Below, piece after piece: positions 8,489-17,719 of a DNA stretch of 64,000 nt. Position numbers and translations under genes: made by a program. Below the pieces are notes generated by a model. The model saw only the letters and a program-made list of their open reading frames with translations, was not told where the DNA came from and ran no database searches. This DNA is from an uncultured Cohaesibacter sp. (GTDB lineage: Bacteria; Pseudomonadota; Alphaproteobacteria; Rhizobiales; Cohaesibacteraceae): contig NZ_OY761553.1 in assembly GCF_963664735.1 (NCBI RefSeq), forward strand, positions 3,903,001 through 3,967,000. The letters are read 5' to 3'. Numbering within the stretch: the stretch's first letter is position 1; each line of letters starts with the position of its first letter.

Positions 8489-9142
8489 TCACCTTTTCCG
8501 GCTCAAGAGGAAAATCGCCTGCTCTGCAAACAGGTTCCAAAACCACCAGGGTGCCGAAAAGGAAATGCGCTCTCCATTGCCCTGCAGGCCATGAGCCTTT
8601 TCTATTTCCGCGTTACTCTCACGGCATAAATTGACGAAGTCACGAACCGTACAGAAATGAATGTTTGGTGTGTCGTACCAGCTGTAGGGAAGATAGTCGT
8701 TCACGGGCATCGTTCCGCGCAGAAGCAGGTCTGAGCGAACACGCCAATGGCCGAAATTGGGGAAAGAGACAATCGCCTTGCGACCAATCCGCAGCAGATG
8801 CTCAAGCACGACTTTCGGGTTGCGCGTTGCCTGAATGGTCTGGCTCAGGATGACATAGTCAAAGCTGTCATCGGGATAGTAGATGAGGTCCTCATCCGCA
8901 TCCCCCTGAATGACCGACAGGCCGCGGGCCACGCATTTGTTGACGCCTTTTTGTGATAGCTCGATGCCGCGTCCTTCGACATTGCGGGTGTCGCGCAAAA
9001 GTTCAAGCAGGGCACCGTCGTCGCTGCCCACATCAAGAATTTTGGTGTTTGGCTCGATCATGTCGGTTACCAGCTCAAAGTCGATGCGGGTGTTGTCTGC
9101 GCGTCCGCCGACGATAAGGGCTTTCTTGCCGGACTTGCTCAT
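8489..9142 (-). CDS. metW: methionine biosynthesis protein MetW
   Basis: 217-residue methyltransferase-fold protein with motif [16 protein letters not shown] and the MetW segments [21 protein letters not shown] and [14 protein letters not shown]. MetW cooperates with MetX in homoserine acylation for methionine synthesis. Its start overlaps the metX stop by 4 bp (ATGA), showing translational coupling. Together these make the assignment firm. Confidence 0.93.
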   Translation of the reverse strand: MSKSGKKALIVGGRADNTRIDFELVTDMIEPNTKILDVGSDDGALLELLRDTRNVEGRGIELSQKGVNKCVARGLSVIQGDADEDLIYYPDDSFDYVILSQTIQATRNPKVVLEHLLRIGRKAIVSFPNFGHWRVRSDLLLRGTMPVNDYLPYSWYDTPNIHFCTVRDFVNLCRESNAEIEKAHGLQGNGERISFSAPWWFWNLFAEQAIFLLSRKR

Positions 9143-10371
9143 GAGCGGTCCTCCGCATTGTCTGTTGTATCACTCAGGTGGGAGTTTCTGTCTGCCGAGT
9201 GGAGGAAGCCGTTGATCGCATCGAAGAATTCAGGTTCTTCCAGAAGAAAGGCGTCATGTCCCTTGTCGCTGTCGATTTCGACGAAGCTCACCGATGCTCC
9301 AGCTGCATTGAGCGCATGAACGATGGTCCTGCTGGCCGCTGTCGGGAAATGCCAATCCGATGTGAAGGATACGACACAGAAGCGGGTTTTGGTGCCCATG
9401 AAGGCTTTGGCCAACTGGCCGTCATAATCGGCGGCAAGATCGAAATAGTCCATCGCTCGTGTGACATAGAGATAGGAGTTGGCGTCAAACCGATCCACAA
9501 AGGTCATGCCCTGATGGTGCAAATAGCTCTCGATCTCGAACTCTGCGTCAAACGAGAAGGCTTTCTGATCGCTATGTTGCAGGTTGCGACCGAATTTGCT
9601 TTGCAGGGATTGCTCGGACATGTAGGTCACATGGGCTGCCATGCGGGCAACTGCCAACCCTTTGCGTGGGGTGACATCATAGTCATAATAGCGCCCGCCA
9701 TGCCAGTCCAGATCCGCCATCACCGCTTGTCGTCCCACTTCATAGAATGCGATATTTTGCGATGAATGATGGGAAGCGGTGGCAATCAGGATCGCCGAAT
9801 TGACACGCTCCGGGTAAGTGGCTGCCCATTGCATGGCCTGCATGCCGCCCATGGAGCCGCCAATCACGCTAAAGAGCTTGTCGATACCCAGATAGTCAAC
9901 GAGCATAGTTTGAGCGCGGACCATATCGGGCACGGTGATAACTGGCAGATCAAGGCCATAGGCCTTGCCGGTGGCCGGATTGATGGAGGCTGGACCTGTT
10001 GAGCCGGAGCAGCCGCCCAATACGTTTGAGCAAATGACAAAATAGCGCTCGGTATCAATGGGCTTTTTAGGGCCTATCATCGTTGACCACCAGCCCTGCT
10101 TTCCCGTGACGGGAGAAGGGGAGGCGGCATACTGATCGCCAGTGAGTGCGTGGAAAACGAGGATGGCGTTGGAGCGGTCTTCGTTCAGGGTGCCATAGGT
10201 CTCATAGGCGATTGTGAAAGGCGAAAGCTCTCCACCCGCATCAAGTTTGAGCGGTTGGTCCGGCCCGAAAGTGACGCTCTTGCTGGAAGGCGACAGCGCT
10301 TCTTGGTGCGCGCGCTCTTCCCGACTCTTCAAACCGGAGGCCGGATTGCTTGTGTCGGTCGAACTGTTCAT
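9139..10371 (-). CDS. metX: homoserine O-acetyltransferase MetX
   Basis: 410-residue alpha/beta-hydrolase that acylates homoserine in methionine synthesis. The nucleophile elbow is [12 protein letters not shown] and the catalytic Asp/His lie in the C-terminal [10 protein letters not shown]. The early segment [20 protein letters not shown] and the [21 protein letters not shown] region are typical of MetX. The ATG at 10371 has GGAGAA upstream; the frame is open to 10416 without a better start. Upstream lie ~220 bp shared with the divergent chorismate mutase operon. Confidence 0.94.
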   Translation of the reverse strand: MNSSTDTSNPASGLKSREERAHQEALSPSSKSVTFGPDQPLKLDAGGELSPFTIAYETYGTLNEDRSNAILVFHALTGDQYAASPSPVTGKQGWWSTMIGPKKPIDTERYFVICSNVLGGCSGSTGPASINPATGKAYGLDLPVITVPDMVRAQTMLVDYLGIDKLFSVIGGSMGGMQAMQWAATYPERVNSAILIATASHHSSQNIAFYEVGRQAVMADLDWHGGRYYDYDVTPRKGLAVARMAAHVTYMSEQSLQSKFGRNLQHSDQKAFSFDAEFEIESYLHHQGMTFVDRFDANSYLYVTRAMDYFDLAADYDGQLAKAFMGTKTRFCVVSFTSDWHFPTAASRTIVHALNAAGASVSFVEIDSDKGHDAFLLEEPEFFDAINGFLHSADRNSHLSDTTDNAEDRS

Positions 10372-10589
10372 TAGGCATTTTCTCCAAAGACGGACTGGTT
10401 TTTTGCTCTTGTGCAAAGTAGCTAGGGAGCATGGGGGGACAAGTCAAATCTTTTCTTTGCTTTTGTTTGTGTGCCCTTTTATGGATACTATCCAGTCATT
10501 GGATACCATCCGATTAAAATGTGAGAAGCGAGCGCAGAAATCAGCCCTTTGTTGGAAGCGCAGAATAGACAAGCAAAGACGGGACGATC

Positions 10590-11435
10590 ATGACTGATAC
10601 CAAGACTGGCGGTGACAACAAGGACGAGCCGACGCTGGATGAATTGCGCCAGCGAATTGATACAATTGATGAGGCCATTCATCGGCACCTGATCGAGCGA
10701 AGCGAAATTGTTCAGGCGCTCATCGCCGTCAAACGGACCCACAAGCCGGGGGCTGCGTTCCGTCCGGGCCGTGAAATGGACATGATGCGGCGTCTTGTCG
10801 GACGGCACAGAGGTATCTTGCCTGTTACCACAGTGGAGCATTTGTGGCGCGAAATCATTGCGACTTTCACGCATATGCAGGCCCCTTATGATGTTGTTGT
10901 CGAGCCCGGTGCAGAGTTGCGCGATGTTGCACGCTTCTATTTCGGCTTTTCCGTTGGTTTCAAGGATGCTGACGATAGTCAGGGCATCATTGAACAGGTT
11001 CGGCAAGGGGATGGCTCCGTGCTCGGCGTTGTTGCCAACAGGACGGATGCACAAACTGCCTGGTGGATTGCGCTGTCACGAGACGGAGTGCAGATCATTG
11101 GCCGTTTGCCGGTGATCAAGCAACCCGGGCGCCCGGTCGATCTTGATGCCTTTGTGCTTTCCATGCCGCTGATGGATACCACTGTGCCTGACATGCGGCT
11201 CGTGGCGCTTAGCGCGCCTCACGAAGATGGTGTCGAGGCCGCCGTGAGTGCAATCGGGGGGCAGCTGATTTCCTGTGTCATGGAAGAGGGGCATTGCGAA
11301 TGCCTCGTAGCGGTGCCTTTCTCTGTTGCCGATGTTGTGGTTGAAAGCCTCACACGGCTGCCTGAAAATCCGATGCATATCCGCGGTGTTGTTGGCGGCT
11401 ATTGGACGCCGATCAGCCTTTCTGCTGCCAAATAG
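10590..11435 (+). CDS. chorismate mutase (AroQ domain with C-terminal extension)
   Basis: 281 residues. Residues ~14-95 are an AroQ chorismate mutase helix bundle (LDELRQRIDTIDEAIHRHLIERS, with the active-site Arg and Lys in LRQRID and IAVKRTH), converting chorismate to prephenate. The remaining ~185 residues (from DVVVEPGAELRDVARFYFGF) are a separate domain conserved in Hyphomicrobiales chorismate mutases but without an obvious prephenate dehydratase TRF motif, so its role is unknown. First gene of an operon with hisC and tyrC, fitting tyrosine/phenylalanine synthesis. Confidence 0.87.
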   Translation: MTDTKTGGDNKDEPTLDELRQRIDTIDEAIHRHLIERSEIVQALIAVKRTHKPGAAFRPGREMDMMRRLVGRHRGILPVTTVEHLWREIIATFTHMQAPYDVVVEPGAELRDVARFYFGFSVGFKDADDSQGIIEQVRQGDGSVLGVVANRTDAQTAWWIALSRDGVQIIGRLPVIKQPGRPVDLDAFVLSMPLMDTTVPDMRLVALSAPHEDGVEAAVSAIGGQLISCVMEEGHCECLVAVPFSVADVVVESLTRLPENPMHIRGVVGGYWTPISLSAAK

Positions 11436-11592
11436 GCTCTGGTTCAGTCTGTTTCTGCCGCAAATTATCGTGATTGTTATCGAATCCGGTTTTTTAGAAC
11501 CATTTACGCAACCTTTTTGCTTGAATGGTCTTCCAGCTTGGCTGTAAGACTGCCGGGTGTAATTTCAGACCTAGAATTTCAGGAGTGGTCAA

Positions 11593-12702
11593 ATGTCCTC
11601 TTCCGGACAGCCCCAACGGCCTCAACCGCGTGAAGGGCTTCTCGATATCCCGCTTTATGTTCCCGGCAAGGCCGAGATCGATGGGGCAGCGCCCATTCAC
11701 AAACTCTCTTCCAATGAATCTCCCTTCGGCGCCAGTTCGAAGGCGATGGATGCCTTCCGTCAGATAACCGGCAATCTGGAACTTTATCCCGATGGCGGTA
11801 GCGTTGTTCTGCGCGAGGTGATTGGTGAAGTTCATGGCCTCCACCCAGATCGTATTCTGTGTGGTGCCGGGTCGGACGAGGTGCTTAGCCTTCTAAGCTA
11901 CACATTCCTTGATAAGGGCGACGAAGCGATCTACAGCCAGTATGGCTTCTCGGTTTATCCGATCGCCATCATGGCCGCCGGGGCCAAGCCGGTTGTTGCC
12001 AAGGAACAGAATTTAACGACGGATGTGGATGCCATTCTGGCAGCTGTGACCGACAAGACCAAGATGGTCTTTCTGGCCAACCCGAACAACCCGACCGGCA
12101 CCTATATTCCTTCATCGGAAGTGCGCCGTTTGCATGCAGGCTTGCCGCCGCATGTTGTGCTCGTTCTGGATGCTGCCTATTCGGAATTTGTTTCGCGCAG
12201 CGACTATGAAGCCGGTGTCGAATTGGCTTCCACAAGTGAAAATGTGGTCATGACACGGACCTTCTCGAAGGTTTACGGTCTGGCTTCCTTGCGTCTTGGC
12301 TGGTGCTATGGCCCTCAGGCCATCATCGATGCCATAAACCGCATCCGTCCTCCGTTCAATATTTCCGGTGCAGCTCAGGCTGCCGGTGTTGCCGCTGTTC
12401 GGGATCAGGAGTTTGTTCGCAAAGCCGTCAAGCATAATGAGGAATGGCTGCCAAAGACGACTGCCGCATTGGAAAAACTTGGGCTCACAGTGACGCCGAG
12501 CGTGGGCAACTTCGTTTTGATCCATTTCCCGGATACCCCGGGCAAGGGTGCTTTGGAGGCTGACGCCTATCTGCTGTCTAAGGGGTGCGTGCTGCGTCAG
12601 GTCGGTTCCTACGGCTTGCCGAATGCACTGCGTATGACCATTGGCACTGCTGAAGCATGCGAAGCAGTGATCGGGCATCTGGCGGAATTCCTCAAAGGGT
12701 AG
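11593..12702 (+). CDS. hisC: histidinol-phosphate / aromatic aminotransferase HisC
   Basis: 369-residue class II PLP aminotransferase. The HisC segments KLSSNESPFGAS, LYPDGG and LANPNNPTGTY are present, the PLP lysine sits in TRTFSKVYGLASLRLGW, and RPPFNISGAAQAA follows. It transaminates imidazole-acetol phosphate and, in this operon between chorismate mutase and tyrC, probably also prephenate or aromatic keto acids. The start follows AGGAG. The tyrC start lies 5 bp after its stop. Confidence 0.9.
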   Translation: MSSSGQPQRPQPREGLLDIPLYVPGKAEIDGAAPIHKLSSNESPFGASSKAMDAFRQITGNLELYPDGGSVVLREVIGEVHGLHPDRILCGAGSDEVLSLLSYTFLDKGDEAIYSQYGFSVYPIAIMAAGAKPVVAKEQNLTTDVDAILAAVTDKTKMVFLANPNNPTGTYIPSSEVRRLHAGLPPHVVLVLDAAYSEFVSRSDYEAGVELASTSENVVMTRTFSKVYGLASLRLGWCYGPQAIIDAINRIRPPFNISGAAQAAGVAAVRDQEFVRKAVKHNEEWLPKTTAALEKLGLTVTPSVGNFVLIHFPDTPGKGALEADAYLLSKGCVLRQVGSYGLPNALRMTIGTAEACEAVIGHLAEFLKG

Positions 12703-12707
12703 ATTTG

Positions 12708-13682
12708 ATGACAGAGTTTCTTTTCAAGCGCATGACCCTGATCGGTATCGGTCTTTTGGGGTCCTCCATTTCTTTGGCTGCCCGTCAGAAAGGTCTGGTT
12801 GAGCATATCGCTATCAACACGCGGTCTGCTTCCACCCTTGCTAGAGCGCAAGAACTGGGCTTGGGAGACAGTTATCACACGGATATGGCAGAAAGCGTCA
12901 AGGACGCCGACTTTGTGGTGGTTTGTACTCCGGTTGGCGTTTGTGAGACGGTTGCCAAGGTGATTGCCCCGCATCTCAAGGACGGGGCGATCGTCACCGA
13001 CGTTGGTTCGGTCAAGATGTCAATCATTCGCCAGATGCAGCCGCATCTGCCGGACTATGTGCATTTTGTGCCGGGCCATCCTATCGCTGGTACCGAAGAA
13101 TCCGGCCCGGATGCCGGCTTTGCTGAGCTGTTTATCAATCGCTGGTGCATTTTGACGCCTCCTGAAGGTACAGACGAAGCCGCCATCGAGAAGGTCAAGA
13201 CTTTCTGGTCAACGGTTGGCTCCAACGTTGAACTGATGGATGCGCATCATCACGACAATGTGCTTGCCATTACGTCTCACCTGCCGCACCTGATTGCCTA
13301 TAACATCGTGGGTACGGCATCTGATCTGGAAATGGTGACCAATTCCGAAGTGATCAAATATTCTGCTGGTGGTTTTCGTGACTTCACCCGTATTGCGGCA
13401 TCGGATCCGACCATGTGGCGGGATGTTTTCCTGCACAATAAGGAAGCCGCGCTGGAAATGCTCGGGCGCTTCACCGAAGATCTGACGGCGCTGCAAAGGG
13501 CCATTCGCTGGGGAGACGGGGATGCTCTGTTCGACCTTTTCTCGCGCACCCGTTCCATTCGTCGCAGCATTATCGATGCCGGGCAGGAAATTGCTGCCTC
13601 TGACTTTGGCCGTCATCTCAAAGAGGGCGAAACACATGCTCCGGCTCTTAGCAACGACGATCACGAGTTTACGGGCAGTTAA
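12708..13682 (+). CDS. tyrC: prephenate/arogenate (cyclohexadienyl) dehydrogenase
   Basis: 324-residue TyrA-family NAD(P)-dependent dehydrogenase making tyrosine precursors. The Rossmann motif GIGLLGSSISLAAR is at the N-terminus; the catalytic segment VPGHPIAGTEESGPDAG and the later ITSHLPHLIAYNIV are family hallmarks. No ACT or chorismate mutase domain is fused, as expected for the TyrC type. The ATG at 12708 follows AAAGGG and lies 5 bp past hisC, so the three genes form one operon. The longer frame from 12657 overlaps hisC and is rejected. Confidence 0.92.
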   Translation: MTEFLFKRMTLIGIGLLGSSISLAARQKGLVEHIAINTRSASTLARAQELGLGDSYHTDMAESVKDADFVVVCTPVGVCETVAKVIAPHLKDGAIVTDVGSVKMSIIRQMQPHLPDYVHFVPGHPIAGTEESGPDAGFAELFINRWCILTPPEGTDEAAIEKVKTFWSTVGSNVELMDAHHHDNVLAITSHLPHLIAYNIVGTASDLEMVTNSEVIKYSAGGFRDFTRIAASDPTMWRDVFLHNKEAALEMLGRFTEDLTALQRAIRWGDGDALFDLFSRTRSIRRSIIDAGQEIAASDFGRHLKEGETHAPALSNDDHEFTGS

Positions 13683-13729
13683 TCGGCCTTGCCTGCCGTC
13701 TTTCTCGGTAGGCACCCGAAATGGCAGAA

Positions 13730-14848
13730 TTAGCGTATTGAAGGCAGGGTTCCCAAAGGCAGGAACCCTGCCTTTATTGCGCCATTGGTTAGTGTGATCT
13801 TGACCTCTGAGCCGACCATCTCCCCGTCTCGCACAGGTTTGCCCATGAGCTGAAGCCCGGTCAGGGGGCCATTGAAGCCATCCCGTTTTGCCGACAGGGT
13901 CTGCTTGATATGGGCATTTTCAACGCTGGGGTTCAGAATGCGCAACTTCAGTGTGCCATTGGCCCGACCGGCCTGATTGAAGGCGATATTGCCTTTCAGC
14001 TTCAGAGTTTTCTGACCAATTTCCAGACGCCCGTCGATATCCCTGATCTTGCCTGACTGCTGCAACCAAAGCTTGGTCGGGTTCTTGCGGTCATGCAGCA
14101 AGGCATCAAGGCCTTCTTCGGCGGTGAATTTCATTTCGCCGTTCAGAATTGGCAATTGTTCGATGGAAAGCTCAACAGCCTTCAGTGAAAATTGCAGATC
14201 GCCCGCTCTTTCTTGCAAGGGGCTCGCCTGTAGCTCGATGCTGTCCGCCTTGATGGTGCCATGAGGGTAGCCGATCATTGTGTTATTGGCTGACAGGGTT
14301 GCATCCTGCGCAGCAAAGGAAATGGCGCGAATACCATTGGGTGGCAAGAGGGAAACGGCGCTGGTGATCAAGCTGCCTGTAATGTCAAAGCTCTGGCCAA
14401 AATCTGGCTGTTCGATATGCATGGGGGCATGGGTTTTAAGGCTGGCCTGATTGGGCTCATGGATCTGCCAATAGACTTGCAGCGGGCCGCCCGTCACTTG
14501 CCATCCCGATGCCGGGTCGATGGCGGCATAAGAGCTGCAGTCCATGGCCAGTTTAAGCGGATAGCCGCCCAGAGACTGGTTTTGGCAGGAGAGAACACGC
14601 TGGCCGTTGACTTCTCTTGCAACGATCCGGTCAACCAGTGACTGGGTGACTTTGTAGCCGTAATACCAAAAAGCCGACCATCCTGCGATGAGCAGAATGA
14701 GGACGATGGCAAGGCCCCACAGAATGCGACTGGCCCCGCTTTTATGCTTCGGCTCTTCTTGGCGCTCTAGTGTCTCAAAGGGCATCGGGCACTCGTTCTG
14801 TTGCAAATGTCGTTCGGTGTTGGTATTTGAGTTCTCTTGTCGCGCCAT
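13730..14848 (-). CDS. DUF2125 domain-containing membrane-anchored protein
   Basis: 372 residues: a cytoplasmic N-terminus of ~45 residues, one transmembrane helix (SRILWGLAIVLILLIAGWSAFWYY) and a long periplasmic domain that fits DUF2125. That domain contains Cys pairs such as LSCQNQSLGGYPLKLAMDC, probably a disulphide. Function is unknown; AsmA-like beta-rich folds are plausible by pattern only. The ATG at 14848 is preferred over the TTG at 14860. It faces tyrC head-on with 47 bp between the stop codons and diverges from the ChaC gene, a conserved neighbourhood. Confidence 0.8.
   Translation of the reverse strand: MARQENSNTNTERHLQQNECPMPFETLERQEEPKHKSGASRILWGLAIVLILLIAGWSAFWYYGYKVTQSLVDRIVAREVNGQRVLSCQNQSLGGYPLKLAMDCSSYAAIDPASGWQVTGGPLQVYWQIHEPNQASLKTHAPMHIEQPDFGQSFDITGSLITSAVSLLPPNGIRAISFAAQDATLSANNTMIGYPHGTIKADSIELQASPLQERAGDLQFSLKAVELSIEQLPILNGEMKFTAEEGLDALLHDRKNPTKLWLQQSGKIRDIDGRLEIGQKTLKLKGNIAFNQAGRANGTLKLRILNPSVENAHIKQTLSAKRDGFNGPLTGLQLMGKPVRDGEMVGSEVKITLTNGAIKAGFLPLGTLPSIR
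13741..13775. terminator. hairpin at the tyrC / DUF2125 convergent junction
   Basis: Arms AAGGCAGGGTTCC (13741-13753) and GGAACCCTGCCTT (13762-13774) pair perfectly around an 8-base loop. The hairpin lies inside the last codons of the DUF2125 gene and 58 bp past the tyrC stop. The following T tract is short (TTTATT), so terminator function for tyrC is likely but not certain. Confidence 0.55.
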
Positions 14849-14921
14849 CTTATGGCGCAATCATGGCGGTTGTGATAATCGAGCTGAAATTTCTATTGAG
14901 ACGATATCGGGAGGGTAGTGA

Positions 14922-15467
14922 ATGCAGGATTTTTGGGTCTTTGGCTATGGATCATTAATGTGGCGACCCGGCTTCGATTTCAAGGAATCCTACATTGGCA
15001 ATCTTGAGGGATATCACCGTCAGCTCTGCGTTTATTCTCATGTGTATCGGGGGACGCCTGAAAATCCGGGATTGGTCATGGGGCTGAGCAAAGGTGGCTC
15101 GTGTCAGGGAATGCTTTTCCGTGTTGGGGGTGAAAAGCGCGGAGAGGTGATTGACTATCTGCGTGCACGCGAACAGGTGACCTCTGTTTATCTGGAAGAA
15201 TATGTGCCGGTGCGTATTGCTGACAAGAGAGAGCATGAGGATGGCTCGGTATATGAGGCCATTACCTATGTCGCCGACACCGAGCATGAACAATATGCAG
15301 GTAAATTGTCGCTTGAAGAGCAAGTCAGAATTGTAAGGCAAAGCCATGGGGAGGCTGGTCCCAATATTGACTATGTTCTGAACACCGTTGATCACCTCAA
15401 GAGTATTCATATCGAGGATGATGCGCTTTATGCGCTGGCAGCTGCTTTGCGAGATGGAAAGGAATAG
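14922..15467 (+). CDS. gamma-glutamylcyclotransferase (ChaC family)
   Basis: 181-residue ChaC-like enzyme, expected to cleave glutathione to 5-oxoproline and Cys-Gly in the cytosol. The signature FGYGSLMWRP is at the N-terminus (YGSL binding loop), followed by YHRQLCVYSHVYRGTPENPGL. The probable catalytic Glu is in the YLRAREQVTSVYLEEYVP region. GGGAGG precedes the ATG. The family length is about 180, so the gene is complete. Confidence 0.9.
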   Translation: MQDFWVFGYGSLMWRPGFDFKESYIGNLEGYHRQLCVYSHVYRGTPENPGLVMGLSKGGSCQGMLFRVGGEKRGEVIDYLRAREQVTSVYLEEYVPVRIADKREHEDGSVYEAITYVADTEHEQYAGKLSLEEQVRIVRQSHGEAGPNIDYVLNTVDHLKSIHIEDDALYALAAALRDGKE

Positions 15468-15525
15468 CTGCGGCTTCTGTATAGCGCCGCATGCAGCATG
15501 CAGCATTTAGCATCTTTGGAAAGGC

Positions 15526-15888
15526 TCATGCACAAAGATAGCAGAGTTCCTTGCCGGTAGCCCGTGTCAGATCCCTGACGACCTGTTGGCGTTCATGTTT
15601 GCTTCCGGCCAAAAGATGGACGTAGACGGACAGGCTGTCGACTTTCTCGGGGGCAATTTTGCAGAAAGATTTTGGCGACAGATCCGAAATTTCGCCAATC
15701 CAATGCAGTTCCGGATGCTTCTTATCTTCGTTCTCTGATGCGAGGAGAAGAACGCAATTTTCGAAGCTGGAGATATCATCCAGGGAAATCTGCGAGAAAA
15801 TGTAGCGGTTGCCATTCTCGCTTTGCCAGTAGCAAAAGCGATTGCGCAGGCTATCAACAATCAGATCCCCATTTGCTCCGAACGACAT
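15526..15888 (-). CDS. small unknown protein under a LexA box
   Basis: 120-residue soluble protein from ATG 15888 (MSFGANGDLIVDSL), which has GGGGATTGAG in front; a frame open to TTG 15954 would run through the LexA box and is rejected. No family recognised with confidence. The layout (RYIFSQIS, then NCVLLLAS, ELHWIGEISDLS, VYVHLLAG, HERQQVVRDL) resembles by eye a degenerate GIY-YIG-like fold in which catalytic residues are missing; this is only pattern inference. It stands alone between chaC and plsC, and its operator suggests DNA-damage induction. Confidence 0.68.
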   Translation of the reverse strand: MSFGANGDLIVDSLRNRFCYWQSENGNRYIFSQISLDDISSFENCVLLLASENEDKKHPELHWIGEISDLSPKSFCKIAPEKVDSLSVYVHLLAGSKHERQQVVRDLTRATGKELCYLCA

Positions 15889-15920
15889 ACTCAATCCCCA
15901 CAGATTGTACTCATCTACGA

Positions 15921-15935
15921 GAACAAATATAGAAC
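15921..15935. promoter_or_regulatory. LexA (SOS) box, alphaproteobacterial type
   Basis: GAACAAATATAGAAC is an exact GAAC-N7-GAAC direct repeat, the LexA recognition sequence established for Alphaproteobacteria. It lies 33-47 bp upstream of the ATG at 15888, in an AT-rich promoter region, so it fits repression of the small unknown gene. Confidence 0.75.
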
Positions 15936-16010
15936 ATTTTTCCCTGAAATGCAACTTGTTCTCTAGCTACATTATGTAGTTCGATTCTCTGAAAATACAA
16001 TATTTAGATT

Positions 16011-16772
16011 TCATTCAGCATCTTTGGATGGGCTTGGAAGATTTTTATTCGCGGCGCGGGCTTCAGAAATCAGCCGATTTGAATGCGATTCTATGGTTTC
16101 ACTAAGTTGTTCGAAAAAGTCCTTCATTGGCATGCCGGGTGCTATCGGTGGCAGAATCTCGATGATGATTTTGCCAGAGCGCCGAATCACGGTGCCTTTG
16201 GGCCAGAAAAGACCGGTGTTGAGAGCAACAGGATAACAAGGCACTTTCAACGCATGATAGATATGGCTGATGCCAAATTTATATTGCGGTTCCGTATCGG
16301 GACGGCGACGAGTGCCCTCGGGGAAAATGATCAACTGGCGGCTATTGGCCGTCATTTTTTTCTGGGCTTCCTTGAGCATGTTGCGCAAGGCTTTGAGGCC
16401 TGCGCTGCGGTCGATGGGGATCATGTCGGTCTTCAGCAGGGCCCAGCCGAATAACGGATAGCGCAGCAGCTCCCGTTTGAGAATGAAGAGCGGGTCATTC
16501 ACGACGGGCACAAGAGCGAAGGTCTCGAAAGCGCTCATATGTTTGGAGGCAAGGATGATGCTTTCGTCCTTGGGTAAATTCTCCAGACCACGCACTTCGT
16601 AAGAGCCTCCGACAATGGTTGTGAAAAGCCATACGCTGGTGTGAGCCCAGAGCCCTGCTAGCCTGATCAGATATTTCCGGGGAAATGGATAGGTCAAAAT
16701 GGCAAAAGTGAGCATAAGGGCAGTTGCCAGATAGAAGGCCACATTAAAAAGCATGGATCGGAGAAATAGCAT
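16011..16772 (-). CDS. plsC: 1-acyl-sn-glycerol-3-phosphate acyltransferase
   Basis: 253-residue membrane-associated acyltransferase that makes phosphatidic acid. The catalytic H-x4-[DE] motif is KHMSAFET, the FPEGTRRRP glycerol-phosphate-binding motif follows, then a VPCYPVALNTG block. The N-terminal ~50 residues are hydrophobic, consistent with membrane anchoring. It is the last gene of the ftsE-ftsX-ydcF-plsC run on the minus strand, though 221 bp separates it from ydcF, so it may have its own promoter. Confidence 0.9.
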   Translation of the reverse strand: MLFLRSMLFNVAFYLATALMLTFAILTYPFPRKYLIRLAGLWAHTSVWLFTTIVGGSYEVRGLENLPKDESIILASKHMSAFETFALVPVVNDPLFILKRELLRYPLFGWALLKTDMIPIDRSAGLKALRNMLKEAQKKMTANSRQLIIFPEGTRRRPDTEPQYKFGISHIYHALKVPCYPVALNTGLFWPKGTVIRRSGKIIIEILPPIAPGMPMKDFFEQLSETIESHSNRLISEARAANKNLPSPSKDAE

Positions 16773-16993
16773 CGTTGTCTTGCTTTGCTTGGCTTCTCTG
16801 AGGTGCGTTTTGACCTGCTTTTCGAAGGACAGGGCACATATCAGAGATCTAATATCGATCTGAAGTGGGCTTAAGACTGTGCGTGGGCGAACAGCAGTTT
16901 ATTTATCAATGAATTGATAGTGGCTGTCCAGTGTCACGATGGTCTCAGGCGGCTATTGTTGCTTTGTGGTTCATACTTGTGGGGGGCGATGGC

Positions 16994-17635
16994 CTATTTC
17001 GCTCTATGACTTAACAGACGCTCTGTGGTGCCGTGTAGAACAGAGGCAAGGAGCTTGAAATATTCTTTGGTCAGAAGATGAACTGTATCCCAGTTGATCA
17101 GGCGGCTGACGATCGGTTTCTGAACAGGGCCTGCCACGATATCACTTTGAAAATCGATAGAGGGAGCCGCTCTGCGCATTTCCAGCAAGGTACGGGGCAT
17201 GTGATAGGCGCTGGTCACGATGATCAGGCTTTTGAAGCCGTTTTCTTTTGCCCAGATGGCTGTTTGGGTTGCATTGGCTACTGTGTTCAGGGCTTCCCGG
17301 TCCAAATCAATGCAGCAGCTGATGACGTCTTCGTTGATATTAAATCGCGCGAAGAGGGTGCGGTCGGAGTTTTTATAGTGGACACCGGAAATCAGCAGTT
17401 TTTTTCCTTTGCCCTCTTTCAGCAGCTCGATTGCCCGTTCCAGTCGTCCCGCGCCACCCGTAACCACGACAATGGCGTCTGCCGGCTTGGGAGCTGATTT
17501 TTCAGCCGTGAGAGCATAGCCGATGAAAATGGTCCAGCCGCCGAAAAGTGCGCAAACTGAGAGACTGATCACGAAAACCAGTGTCAGCAACACTTTCTTA
17601 AGAGCAAATCGCGGCTGGGTGTTTCCTTTGAACAT
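16994..17635 (-). CDS. YdcF family protein (DUF218)
   Basis: 213 residues with an N-terminal transmembrane helix (about residues 13-35) and a DUF218 domain. The motifs DAIVVVTGGAGRLERAIELL and LIVTSAYHMPRT(L) are the conserved DUF218 blocks. Family members such as SanA and YdcF act in cell-envelope processes of uncertain chemistry. It lies 84 bp after ftsX in the same direction, so it is probably co-transcribed with the division genes. Confidence 0.87.
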   Translation of the reverse strand: MFKGNTQPRFALKKVLLTLVFVISLSVCALFGGWTIFIGYALTAEKSAPKPADAIVVVTGGAGRLERAIELLKEGKGKKLLISGVHYKNSDRTLFARFNINEDVISCCIDLDREALNTVANATQTAIWAKENGFKSLIIVTSAYHMPRTLLEMRRAAPSIDFQSDIVAGPVQKPIVSRLINWDTVHLLTKEYFKLLASVLHGTTERLLSHRAK

Positions 17636-17719
17636 TCTTCGTCCGGTATTGGTTCAGATCAGGCCGTTTCGATAGCCTCTTATCGGCATTTGGTTGGAAG
17701 CTGTCGAGAAAAAATCTAA

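Noticed and set aside
10372-10589. SAM-II riboswitch ahead of metX
   Set aside because: A few GATTTG- and GCAAAAAA-like fragments occur on the minus strand, but the required pairings and spacing of SAM-II are not met. A covariance search would decide.
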